This document shows positions 26,262 through 34,252 of a stretch of 64,000 bases of DNA, piece by piece. A model generated the notes under the pieces. That model was not told the origin of the DNA and made no database searches. It saw nothing but the letters and a program-made list of their open reading frames with translations. Source of the DNA: Accumulibacter phosphatis. GTDB lineage: Bacteria > Pseudomonadota > Gammaproteobacteria > Burkholderiales > Rhodocyclaceae. Location of the stretch: NCBI RefSeq assembly GCF_000024165.1, contig NC_013194.1, positions 3,782,001 to 3,846,000 of the forward strand, read 5' to 3'. The number at the start of each line of letters is the position of its first letter. Within the stretch, counting starts at the first letter, position 1. The translations under genes and the position numbers were made by a program.

Positions 26262-26705
26262 TCAGTGACGGCTACCCAACGACGGGAACTGGTCGGCGTA
26301 ACGCGCAATCCACTCCTGCGCCGCCGCCTCGGCATCAAGCTCGCGCCCTTCCCGATGCCGCACTTCCCGGCGATAGTGCTCGATCTGGCAGACCTGCTCC
26401 ACCATGCGAGCCGCGAAGAGGTCGGCAGAATCGGTGAAACGGATACCCACTTCGAAATGGGGCTCGCCGCGACGGCACCAGACGACCGCAGCCGGCGCGC
26501 TGAAAGGGGGTTGCACAAGAGGAATCGTGATCACCACGCGCGCGCCGATCGGCAGCGAACGATCCGACCGACACGCCAGCCCGCCGAGACCGACGTCCTT
26601 CAACCGGCGCAGCGTCCCCCGATTCAAATCATCGGCAACGATCTCGATCGGTATGTCCACCGGATGCCGAACGAAGCGTCGCTCCAGCATGTCTTGCGAC
26701 GTCAT
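26262..26705 (-). CDS. PilZ-domain protein (putative c-di-GMP receptor)
   Basis: A 147-residue protein dominated by a PilZ domain. The RxxxR element is RRFVR at residues 8-12 and the second motif is DVGLGG, with Gly where D/NxSxxG normally has Ser. The beta-barrel strands (VVITIPL, SAPAAVVWCRRGEPHFEVGIRF) are clear. The C-terminal part is charged and helical. It probably senses cyclic di-GMP, with somewhat uncertain affinity because of the Ser-to-Gly change. Start ATG 26703-26705. It follows the small YkuD-like gene by 22 bases and precedes ybaK, likely one operon. Confidence 0.85.
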   Translation of the reverse strand: MTSQDMLERRFVRHPVDIPIEIVADDLNRGTLRRLKDVGLGGLACRSDRSLPIGARVVITIPLVQPPFSAPAAVVWCRRGEPHFEVGIRFTDSADLFAARMVEQVCQIEHYRREVRHREGRELDAEAAAQEWIARYADQFPSLGSRH

Positions 26706-26727
26706 GTCAGCTCGCGCCGCCTGCCTG

Positions 26728-27501
26728 TCAGCGTAGCTCGGACGGCGCGGCGGCCTCCGACCAGCCGGCGTAGGCACCACCATCGGAAAGCGGCGCCGTG
26801 GCAGCGGGACAGGCGAGCAGGCTCGACGCGGCAAGGAACTCGCGATCCGGGTAATAGGCGAATAGGTACTGGCCACCCTTGATCTCGTCGATCAGTTCCG
26901 TCGCAATCTCCGGACGCACCGCCGGGCAACCCAGGCTTCTTCCCAAGCGGCCTAGTTGACGCATCGCCTCGTCGCTGACGTAGGGCGCACCGTGCATGAC
27001 GATCGCCCGCTCGAAAGCGCGGTCGTTGATGCCGGGTTCGAGGCCTTCGAGGCGAAGCGAGTAACCGTTGCGACCAACATAGCTCTCGGCAGTGCGAAAC
27101 AGCCCCAGGCTGGACTGCAGGCTGCCCGGCTCGTTCGAGAAACGGCTCGCATGATTGTCACCTGAGCCCCGGCCGTGCGCGACGTGCTCCTCGCGCAGCA
27201 GAGTGCGTGTTCCCAGGTCGAAGACCCACAGCCGTGGCTGGGTAGACGGCAGCGAGTAATCTATCACCGCCAGACGCTTCGCCGCTGCCGACGTACTGCG
27301 CTGGGCGCAGTCGAGCGACGCAACGGCCAGTTCGAGCACCCGGCTGTCGACCGCTGGCGCCGCCGTCGCCAAGGCGCCCGCCAGAGCGGGCTCGGCACGA
27401 ACCATCGTGGCGTTGGCCGCCAACACGGTGGCGACGATCAGCACACGCCGCGCCAGAGCGCCGCCTCCACGCCATGTGCACTCGCTCTCCCCACGACTCA
27501 C
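26728..27501 (-). CDS. secreted murein L,D-transpeptidase-like protein (YkuD_2 type)
   Basis: About 257 residues. The C-terminal two thirds match the 'murein L,D-transpeptidase catalytic domain' family: LAVIDYSLPSTQPRLWVFDL, FSNEPGSLQSSLGLFRT, IVMHGAPYVSDEAM and the catalytic SLGCPAVRPEIA with its cysteine. An N-terminal hydrophobic stretch (RRVLIVATVLAANATMVRA) is a signal peptide, so it acts on peptidoglycan in the periplasm. The start is unclear: GTG 27501 follows the neighbour's stop by 29 bases but has no good ribosome site, and GTG 27444 is an alternative just before the signal peptide. Adjacent to a second, unrelated YkuD gene. Confidence 0.82.
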   Translation of the reverse strand: MSRGESECTWRGGGALARRVLIVATVLAANATMVRAEPALAGALATAAPAVDSRVLELAVASLDCAQRSTSAAAKRLAVIDYSLPSTQPRLWVFDLGTRTLLREEHVAHGRGSGDNHASRFSNEPGSLQSSLGLFRTAESYVGRNGYSLRLEGLEPGINDRAFERAIVMHGAPYVSDEAMRQLGRLGRSLGCPAVRPEIATELIDEIKGGQYLFAYYPDREFLAASSLLACPAATAPLSDGGAYAGWSEAAAPSELR

Positions 27502-27530
27502 CGGATGCTGCAGCCGACGAGCCGCCACTA

Positions 27531-28547
27531 TCACAGCGCGGCCTCGGGAGCCTTGTCGGTCAACACCGTGAGGGCGCTGCCCGTGTGGTGCGGTAGGATC
27601 TCCGCGTCGGTGACCAGCAGCGTGGCTCCCGGCGTCAGCAGCGGACCCAGCTTGAGGACGAACTCGTCGGGTATGCGCACGCCCCGCGTCTGCTCGGGAT
27701 CGAGTGACGCATTCGCATCGCCGGCGTGACCCGGAATGCCTACCGCCGTCCACTTCGGCCGCCCGTCGGCCTGCATACCCGTCACTGTATAGACGTGCGT
27801 CCCAAGGCGGGTCCCGTGGTCCCGGACGGCGATCCTGCTGCGGCCGATCTCGACGCCGTTACGAAACACCAATAGCCGGCGATCGGCGCCACTCAGCAAG
27901 AGCGACACCGGTCCATGCGGCACTTTCTCGGGCTCCCAGCGCGACTCTTCCGCGACGGCGAGCTTCGGCGTCTCGACCGGCTGGCCGGTATGGGCATCGA
28001 CCGGCGCCAGCATGGCCGGATGAGCGACGTCCACCGGCGCCGAGTGCGCGTTACCGACAACGACGGTCATGCCGAGGGGGCTTGCCTCGAAAAGCAGACG
28101 GGCGAACTCTGAGGGCAGGTGGACGCAGCCATGCGAGGAAGGGTAATCCGGCACGCCGCCAGCGTGGAGAGCGACGCCGTCCCAGGTCAACCGCTGGGTG
28201 TAGGGCATGGGCGCGTTGTTGTAGGTCTTCGAATGGTGATCCTTGTCCTTCTGCAGCGTCGTGAACACGCCAGTCGGCGTCGCGTAGCCCTTCTTTCCGG
28301 TACTGACCTTGGCATAGCCAATACGGACACCGTTGCGGTAGGCGTAGGCAATCTGTTCGTCGAGGCTGACGACGACGACGATGGGTCCCTCGGGCGCCAC
28401 CTGCGGTGCCCATACGAAATGCCCGATGGGCAAGGCGGCAGGCGCCGTTTCCGCCGCATCGGAGGCCTTGTTCCCCCAGAAGGGCAGTTCGGCACGAGCG
28501 AGCGTCGAAACAAGGAGGGCCATGAGAAAGCAAGCGGTGAAGCGCAT
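27531..28547 (-). CDS. secreted L,D-transpeptidase (YkuD/ErfK family)
   Basis: A 338-residue periplasmic protein. The signal peptide is MRFTACFLMALLVSTLARA. The first YkuD domain (about residues 55-165) contains VVVVSLDEQIAYAYRNGV, TPTGVFTTLQKDKDHHS and the active-site GGVPDYPSSHGCVHLP. A second, partial YkuD-like repeat appears later (VSLLLSGADRRLLVFRNGVEIG ... GTHVYTVTGM) without an SHGC motif. It probably makes 3-3 crosslinks or anchors proteins to peptidoglycan. ATG 28547 is preferred to the TTG two codons earlier: GAGGA sits at good spacing. It leads a minus-strand run with the YkuD_2, PilZ and ybaK genes. Confidence 0.87.
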   Translation of the reverse strand: MRFTACFLMALLVSTLARAELPFWGNKASDAAETAPAALPIGHFVWAPQVAPEGPIVVVVSLDEQIAYAYRNGVRIGYAKVSTGKKGYATPTGVFTTLQKDKDHHSKTYNNAPMPYTQRLTWDGVALHAGGVPDYPSSHGCVHLPSEFARLLFEASPLGMTVVVGNAHSAPVDVAHPAMLAPVDAHTGQPVETPKLAVAEESRWEPEKVPHGPVSLLLSGADRRLLVFRNGVEIGRSRIAVRDHGTRLGTHVYTVTGMQADGRPKWTAVGIPGHAGDANASLDPEQTRGVRIPDEFVLKLGPLLTPGATLLVTDAEILPHHTGSALTVLTDKAPEAAL

Positions 28548-28782
28548 CGTCAACGTCCTCGTCGCGGTTGAGCAAGCCGCGAATTATAGGACACCGCCGG
28601 AAGATGGAACACACGTGCTTACGGCGACCGCGGAGCCGTCGGCCGCCACACGGCATGCGCTATCGTGTGGCCATGTCCAACCGTGGGGCAACTGCCTGCC
28701 TCCCTGGATGCACGACAGCGACGGCAAGTCAACGCGGGCAAGCGCGGCAAGATCCCGGAACGCTCCGGCAAGTCGACGTCCG

Positions 28783-29994
28783 CTACCGACCAGCGGCGGC
28801 CAATCCCGGCCTGACCAGACTCGCCGCTCGTTTGGCACGCTCGCGCGCTTGCGCCACGTCATCGCCGTTGGCGATGGCAACGCCCATACGGCGCTTGCGG
28901 AACGACTCCGGCTTGCCGAACAGCCGGAGATCGCTGCGCGGGACCGCCAGCGCGGCGGCGATGCCGTCGAAAACGATTCCGCTTGCGTCCAGGCCGCCGT
29001 AGATCACGGCCGAAGCCCCCGGCTCGCGCAGGCCAGTGTCGCACGGCAGCCCGAGGATGGCGCGCGCATGCAGCTCGAACTCGGAGAAGCGCTGCGAACA
29101 CAGCGTCACCAGCCCGGTGTCGTGCGGACGGGGGCTGACTTCCGAGAACCAGACCTGCTCGCCCTTGATGAACAGCTCGACGCCGAAAACACCGCGTCCG
29201 CCAAGCTGGCCGGTAACCGCCGCGGCGATCTCGCGCGCCCGTGCCAGCGCCAGCGGCGCCATCGGCTGCGGTTGCCAGGATTCGACGTAATCGCCGGCAA
29301 CCTGGATGTGACCTATCGGTTCGCAGAACGCCGTCTGGATGGCACCATCTTCACTGCGCGCACGCACGGTCAGCAGGGTGATTTCGTAGTCGAAGTCGAT
29401 CACGCCTTCGACGATGATGCGTCCCTGATTGACGCGGCCACCGCTGGCAGCGTATTCCCAGGCCGGTGACACGTCCCCGGCACCGTGCAGCATCGACTGC
29501 CCCTTGCCGGACGACGACATCACGGGCTTGACGATGCACGGGTAGCCAATGCCGCTGTCGATCGCCGCCCGCAGTTCGGGCAGCGAATCGGCAAAACGGT
29601 ACGGCGAAGTGGGCAGGCCGAGCTGCTCGGCGGCCAGCCGGCGAATGCCTTCGCGGTTCATCGTCAGCCGGGCAGCGCGTGCCGTCGGGATGATCTCGGC
29701 GAGCCCTTCGGCTTCGACCTCGACCAGCGTGTCGGTAGCAATGGCCTCGATTTCCGGAACGATGATGTGTGGTTTTTCCTTGTCGATCAGCGCGCGCAAG
29801 GTCGCGCCGTTGGTCATATCGAGCACGTGCGCGCGGTGCGCAAGCTGCTGCCCGGGAGCGTTCGCGTAGCGGTCGACGGCGATCACCTCGACGCCCAAGC
29901 GCTGCAAGGCGATGATCACTTCCTTGCCGAGTTCGCCGGCACCGAGGAGCATGACGCGCAAGGCGCCGGGGGAAAGCGGAGTACCGATTCTCAT
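28783..29994 (-). CDS. purT: formate-dependent GAR transformylase
   Basis: A 403-residue ATP-grasp enzyme making formyl-GAR from formate, ATP and GAR, a folate-independent bypass of PurN. VMLLGAGELGKEVIIALQRLG is the N-terminal glycine motif. KPVMSSSGKGQSML is the ATP-grasp lysine/flexible loop. FGVELFIKGEQVWFSEVSPRPHDTG carries the metal-binding acidic residues. The C-terminal LRLFGKPESFRKRRMGVA is conserved. Length matches E. coli PurT. Transcribed alone on the minus strand. It complements the purL gene 5 kb away. Confidence 0.96.
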   Translation of the reverse strand: MRIGTPLSPGALRVMLLGAGELGKEVIIALQRLGVEVIAVDRYANAPGQQLAHRAHVLDMTNGATLRALIDKEKPHIIVPEIEAIATDTLVEVEAEGLAEIIPTARAARLTMNREGIRRLAAEQLGLPTSPYRFADSLPELRAAIDSGIGYPCIVKPVMSSSGKGQSMLHGAGDVSPAWEYAASGGRVNQGRIIVEGVIDFDYEITLLTVRARSEDGAIQTAFCEPIGHIQVAGDYVESWQPQPMAPLALARAREIAAAVTGQLGGRGVFGVELFIKGEQVWFSEVSPRPHDTGLVTLCSQRFSEFELHARAILGLPCDTGLREPGASAVIYGGLDASGIVFDGIAAALAVPRSDLRLFGKPESFRKRRMGVAIANGDDVAQARERAKRAASLVRPGLAAAGR

Positions 29995-30081
29995 GAGGAT
30001 TTCCCTGACCTGAACACAAGGCCCAAGTCAGGGAATCTAGGCGCGACGCGCCGCGGCGTCAAGCGTCAAAGCGGCAGCCGC

Positions 30082-31095
30082 TCATTCGCACGGTGGCACA
30101 ACGCCCTCGTGCGCCTTCGGGTTATAGCCGGCACCCTGGCCGACGATGGCCTGCGCTGCTGGTGCGGCCGCCGCCGTCATCGCCGCAGGCAGGGCCTTGG
30201 CCAGCTTTTCGCGCTGACGATCGAGGCATTCCTGATTCAAGGGAGCCTGTTGCGAACACGCGCCACTCTCGCTGAGAGCCGCCTTCACCTCCGGGACAGT
30301 GGCGTGATGCGCTGCCCACTTGAACTCGAGGAAGTAGGCGCTGGCGCACGCGACATCCGAATACTGGGCTGCGCAGGTGCCTTCGGCATCCTCATCGGTC
30401 ACCCCGGGCGGATTGCACTTGACATAGCCGCAACTGCCGCGCACCCAGGCTGAAAGAGTCCGCAGCGGATCGTCCTGCAAGCGGCTGATCTTCGACGGCA
30501 GATCCTTCGGCGAAATTGCCAGCCCGTCCGGACTCTTCAGCCACGTCAGGTTTTCTTTTTCCATGTTCTTCCAGAAGGCATCCTCCTTCATGGTCGACCA
30601 ATCCCTGAGCAGGTAGGCGTAAAGTTTCTTCTGCTTGTCGGGGATGTCCGCGTTGTACACGGCGGCCGACAGGTGGTGATGGTCGGTCAGGTAGAACTTC
30701 CCGCCCGGGCCTCGCACGAGGGGAACCCAGCGATTGTCCTCGAGCAGCCAGTCGTTGAGTTTGCCGTCCTTGGCCTTGCGCGTGATCTTGCCCGACTTGC
30801 ACGCCGCTGCGCCCATTCCCACCGCCGACTGTGTTGGGTGGAGATCTTTCACGTCGATCCAGCACCCCTTCTTCTTCTTTTCTTTGAAGGTGACGATCTT
30901 GACCGGTGGAACGTCGGTCGCGTCACCGCTCGCGGCACTCATCCCCTCATCATAGTCAACAAGCTTGACGACCCTGGTGTCCTTGCCACACTCGGGAATC
31001 CGCTTTTGCCAGTCATCCTTGCCACCGCTAGCGTTTGCCGTCGCCGCCAAGCCGGTCATCAGCAATCCTGATAGCATTATATTGAGCGTACGCAT
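30082..31095 (-). CDS. exported ParB/Srx-fold protein (ParB-like nuclease, PF08857 type)
   Basis: A 337-residue protein with a clear signal peptide (IMLSGLLMTGLAATANA). Residues about 75-200 resemble the 'putative ParB-like nuclease' family: DVKDLHPTQSAVGM followed by GPGGKFYLTDHHHLSAAVYN, with the hallmark DHHHL at 138-142. The mature part has ten cysteines (for example C36, C78, C99, GSCGYVKC, ending VPPCE), an even number consistent with periplasmic disulfides. No partner ParA or partition context exists, so chromosome segregation is unlikely. The role could be extracytoplasmic nucleotide or nucleic-acid binding or hydrolysis, but is unknown. Isolated gene with 80-260 bp non-coding flanks. 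Confidence 0.7.
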   Translation of the reverse strand: MRTLNIMLSGLLMTGLAATANASGGKDDWQKRIPECGKDTRVVKLVDYDEGMSAASGDATDVPPVKIVTFKEKKKKGCWIDVKDLHPTQSAVGMGAAACKSGKITRKAKDGKLNDWLLEDNRWVPLVRGPGGKFYLTDHHHLSAAVYNADIPDKQKKLYAYLLRDWSTMKEDAFWKNMEKENLTWLKSPDGLAISPKDLPSKISRLQDDPLRTLSAWVRGSCGYVKCNPPGVTDEDAEGTCAAQYSDVACASAYFLEFKWAAHHATVPEVKAALSESGACSQQAPLNQECLDRQREKLAKALPAAMTAAAAPAAQAIVGQGAGYNPKAHEGVVPPCE

Positions 31096-31354
31096 GCGTG
31101 TCCTCCTTGTCTACCAAAATGGGGAATGGAATTGATACGGATATGCAGTTCAACCGCATCGTCCCGAGTATCCACAGCGTCGGCACAACAGTCAATCGAA
31201 CATTCTTATGATGGCCGACCGAGATTGGTCACCGATGAGCAGTACACACACAGGCGCGCCGACTACGCGTCCTCGACAGCGATTCACTCATGCGGTCACT
31301 GGCATGCGTCAACCGCCACAGTCGAGGAACGACCGACACCAATGCGGTGGCGGT

Positions 31355-32071
31355 TCAACGATCGAGCAGCCCCTGTGTCTGGCGCGGCTTGGCAGGCGGA
31401 GTCTTCTCCATACGCACCGCTGGCGGCTGCGCCCGGTCCAGTTGGCCCGGCATGGGTAGCGGCACTGGCCGCCCCACCGGCGGCGGCATATAGGGACGGG
31501 GAAAGATGCCAGCGACCTGGCGCAGGTAGAAACTCACCGGTCGGGCGCGCGTCAGCACCCTGCCATCGCGGTCGACGATCGCTGCATCGAGCTGATAGCG
31601 CTGGTTGACTGGCGGCAACGCATCCCCCCAGAACTCCGGTGCTATCACGAACTCGGTGGCGGTGAAGCGCTGCCCGACCGACCGACCGTTGATGCTGACG
31701 GCAATCGAGTGGCCCTCTCCCAATTGCAGCGGGGGTTCCGGAGCGACCCGCACTTCAAAGAGCGCGGTGTTCGCGGCGACGCTACCTTCGTCTTCCGGGA
31801 AGACGATCGTGAAGCGCCGGTAGGCAGGCGCTGCCGCCGCTGGTTTGGCGGTTTCATGGGGCACGCTGACCGCCGGGAGTGTCTTGCCGACAGGGATCGG
31901 TTCGATCACGTTGAGCGGGGACAGCGTTACCGGTGTAGCACCGGGCGCTGCCTTATCCGAGAAAACCGGGTTGCCACCGGCGCTGCGAGTGACGAAGACG
32001 TCTTGCTCGCCGGCGCCGACCTCAACGGATAGCAGCAGCCACGCCTGCACGACAAGCCCGACTCCCCTCAC
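31355..32071 (-). CDS. exported protein of unknown function (DUF4124-like N-terminus)
   Basis: About 238 residues. The N-terminus is a short signal-like hydrophobic stretch (VGLVVQAWLLLSVEVGAGEQ). The following FVTRSAGGNPVFSDKAAPGATPV resembles the start of DUF4124 proteins. The middle (YRRFTIVFPEDEGSVAAN, FEVRVAPEPPLQLGEGHSI) looks like an immunoglobulin-type beta domain. The tail is Pro-rich and basic. The GTG at 32071 is my start choice, with GTG 32050 an alternative. The frame is open to 32515 but the added residues are unlike protein. Proteins of this plan occur as single genes in betaproteobacteria, and I know no tested function. Confidence 0.6.
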   Translation of the reverse strand: MRGVGLVVQAWLLLSVEVGAGEQDVFVTRSAGGNPVFSDKAAPGATPVTLSPLNVIEPIPVGKTLPAVSVPHETAKPAAAAPAYRRFTIVFPEDEGSVAANTALFEVRVAPEPPLQLGEGHSIAVSINGRSVGQRFTATEFVIAPEFWGDALPPVNQRYQLDAAIVDRDGRVLTRARPVSFYLRQVAGIFPRPYMPPPVGRPVPLPMPGQLDRAQPPAVRMEKTPPAKPRQTQGLLDR

Positions 32072-32654
32072 CCTCCCGTTGCGCCACCAACCAAGCGGGC
32101 GAGTAGACCATTGACGTGTGCCCACCTCGCTCGATCCTCTACCGAACCACCAAGGCAAGCGCCCTGAAAGCAACCCTCGGTCGGTTTCGCAGCCATTGAC
32201 AGCCACCGCCGCCGGGTAGGGAGCGATCAACGGTCCGAGCAGCCACCGACCTGGCATTTCACGAAGCGAAGTTGCATTTGTCACGAAAGATCGGTGCCGG
32301 GAAGCGGGCGTTTCTGACGGGACCAGGGCGAGGATCCCGGCCGATTCCGGGCGTGCCGCCAGTACGTCGTGTCGGCGCCGTGCGTCGCCCGCAAGGAACC
32401 GGGCAGGCGTGCGTGGTCGGGGAAAACGTTGATCGGCGGAGCGAGCGACGGCAGCAGTCGGCATAGCGACAACCTGCGGCTTGCCCCGCTTGCAGCACCG
32501 CTGCCTGCCGTACACCTCACGTTATCGGAACAAGTGCGCACAGCGAGGCGTCACGCGTGGGGGGAGCGAGCACACCTGGCGCGGACTTCGCGGGGATACC
32601 TGCCAGTCGGGGCATTGGTCACGGACGTCGTCGAGCAGCGGGCAAGCATGCCAG
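32072..32654. other. 583-bp gap without a recognisable gene
   Basis: Many short frames are open because of high GC, but none gives a familiar protein and none has a good ribosome site. It presumably includes the promoter of the 31.4-kb exported protein. It lies inside the sparsest part of the window (30-34 kb). Confidence 0.5.
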
Positions 32655-33512
32655 CTACGCAAGCAGTGAACGGAGTCTGGCCTCAAGCGGATCCAGAACC
32701 TCGGTGTCACCCCAGTACTGCGTGTGCGACATCGGATTCCAGCTCTTCAGGAGCCAACCCATGATCCCGCTGCCAGCGTTGACCGCATGATCGGTGACCA
32801 CCCTGGCATATTCGTCGGACATGTCGGCCAACGGCCAGCCGAGGACGTCGTCCTGGTCATAATAATTGTGCCACTCGAAGTGCTCGTTGGGCCGGATCGG
32901 TACGATATCCTCCTTGGCATGAGCGGCGACAAAAATCGGGATGTTGCAGCCGGTGGTGATGAAGAGCCGGAACGACTTTCCCTGCAGGAAGGAAATCTCC
33001 TCGCCCGTCAGCGGTCTGCCACCGGTGATCTGCGCTTGAACGCGCCCGATGTCTTGCCAGATGCCGACCCGTGGAGGATTCCCCATCGCTGCCTGGTGTG
33101 CGTCCCAGAAATAGTTGGACGTCACCTGACATCCCAGAGACTGGGCAAGGATCAAGACGGGACCGCTCATGGACATCGCCTCGCGGGCAAGCAATAGCTC
33201 GCGCGCAATCTTGATTTGCGCCTTTGCGTAATCGCTGCCTATCGGCTCCTTGCCGCTCTCGAGTCCCGCGGCGTCACCAAAACCAAACAACACGAACTTT
33301 CGCAGATCGTCCCACTTGACGCGGCTCGCCACCGACTTCCAGACGCGGTCCTCATTCGGCTGGAGGACGTCTTGATAGTAGACCTTGCCAACATGCAGGC
33401 TGCCGAACAACTGGCCCAGTCGATGACGCAGGTCACTGACGATCTGCGCGTTGTAGTCCTCCTCGGTGCGACCCATTCCGTGGACCGTGAGCAAAGCGGC
33501 CTTCTTCGGCAT
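32655..33512 (-). CDS. alpha/beta-hydrolase-like protein
   Basis: A 285-residue cytoplasmic protein (no signal peptide). AALLTVHGMGRTEEDY (residues 5-20) looks like the HG oxyanion strand, and VLILAQSLGCQVTSNYFWDA the nucleophile elbow with Ser125. The elbow reads AQSLG rather than GxSxG. Later HAKEDIVPIRP and DDVLGWPLADM could supply the acid, and DHAVNAGSG the histidine. These fit a serine-hydrolase fold with a noncanonical elbow, but the substrate is unknown. Start ATG 33510-33512 with AAGGAGAT just upstream is a strong ribosome site. It is isolated, with large gaps on both sides. Confidence 0.65.
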   Translation of the reverse strand: MPKKAALLTVHGMGRTEEDYNAQIVSDLRHRLGQLFGSLHVGKVYYQDVLQPNEDRVWKSVASRVKWDDLRKFVLFGFGDAAGLESGKEPIGSDYAKAQIKIARELLLAREAMSMSGPVLILAQSLGCQVTSNYFWDAHQAAMGNPPRVGIWQDIGRVQAQITGGRPLTGEEISFLQGKSFRLFITTGCNIPIFVAAHAKEDIVPIRPNEHFEWHNYYDQDDVLGWPLADMSDEYARVVTDHAVNAGSGIMGWLLKSWNPMSHTQYWGDTEVLDPLEARLRSLLA

Positions 33513-34252
33513 GACAATCTCCTTTGCATGGCGATGATAAAGTAGGTATGGCTACTACGGTGCAGGGCATGCGGCGCCCCGCGCGGGCAGGCCAGTCGTC
33601 TTGCGGTCTGCGGAAACAGCCGGGCGGATGCCGCCGGTTGACCACATCGCCCGGCAGACGTCTGCATCATGATTGACTTGTGATCCAAAGCTTGCATCGC
33701 GGCAATGGAAGCTCGCCGACAAGTCGCCTGAAACCTGTCCCATGGCCGTTGTCTCCCGCGCCGAGAACGAAAGCTGCAGCCACGGGAACAACCGACCTGT
33801 GACGGCAAGAGGATAACACCCGGGGAATTGTACCCGACGGTAGTCCCCCGTCAAAACGACAGCTTGCGCGGCTTTGGCGTCGTCCACGCTGGACCCCCGC
33901 AGCCTGCCGGCTGCGCGTGGCTCGACCCCCAGCGTCGCATCTCGCGCAGCATCGTCTCGGTGAGTCAAGGTCCCGTCCTGCGCTTCCCGTACGCTGCGCG
34001 ACCGATGCCGGGTGCGTCCGCGCTGTTAAGATACTGCCAACGCAGCAGCAAAGTAATCTCGCAGCCAACGCCGGGGTACCCTCTCGGTCGCACTGTCGGG
34101 ACCGTCGATCGCGCCCGTTCAGCTTACGGCGACTGCGCCCGCAAGCTGGACCGACAGGCCGCGCGTAGCTGAGCGCAGCAAACTGTGGCTGCACCTTGAA
34201 GCTGTGGAGAAACGACCACTGACCCGAAGCAACTCAGCGACGCGACAGGAAT
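33513..34252. other. 740-bp gap before mutS
   Basis: The largest non-coding stretch in the window. A minus-strand frame (33555-33968, 137 codons) has fairly protein-like content but no family I recognise and no convincing ribosome site. It could be a decayed or repeated element. The last 200 bp should include the mutS promoter. No tRNA or intrinsic terminator was identified. Confidence 0.5.
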
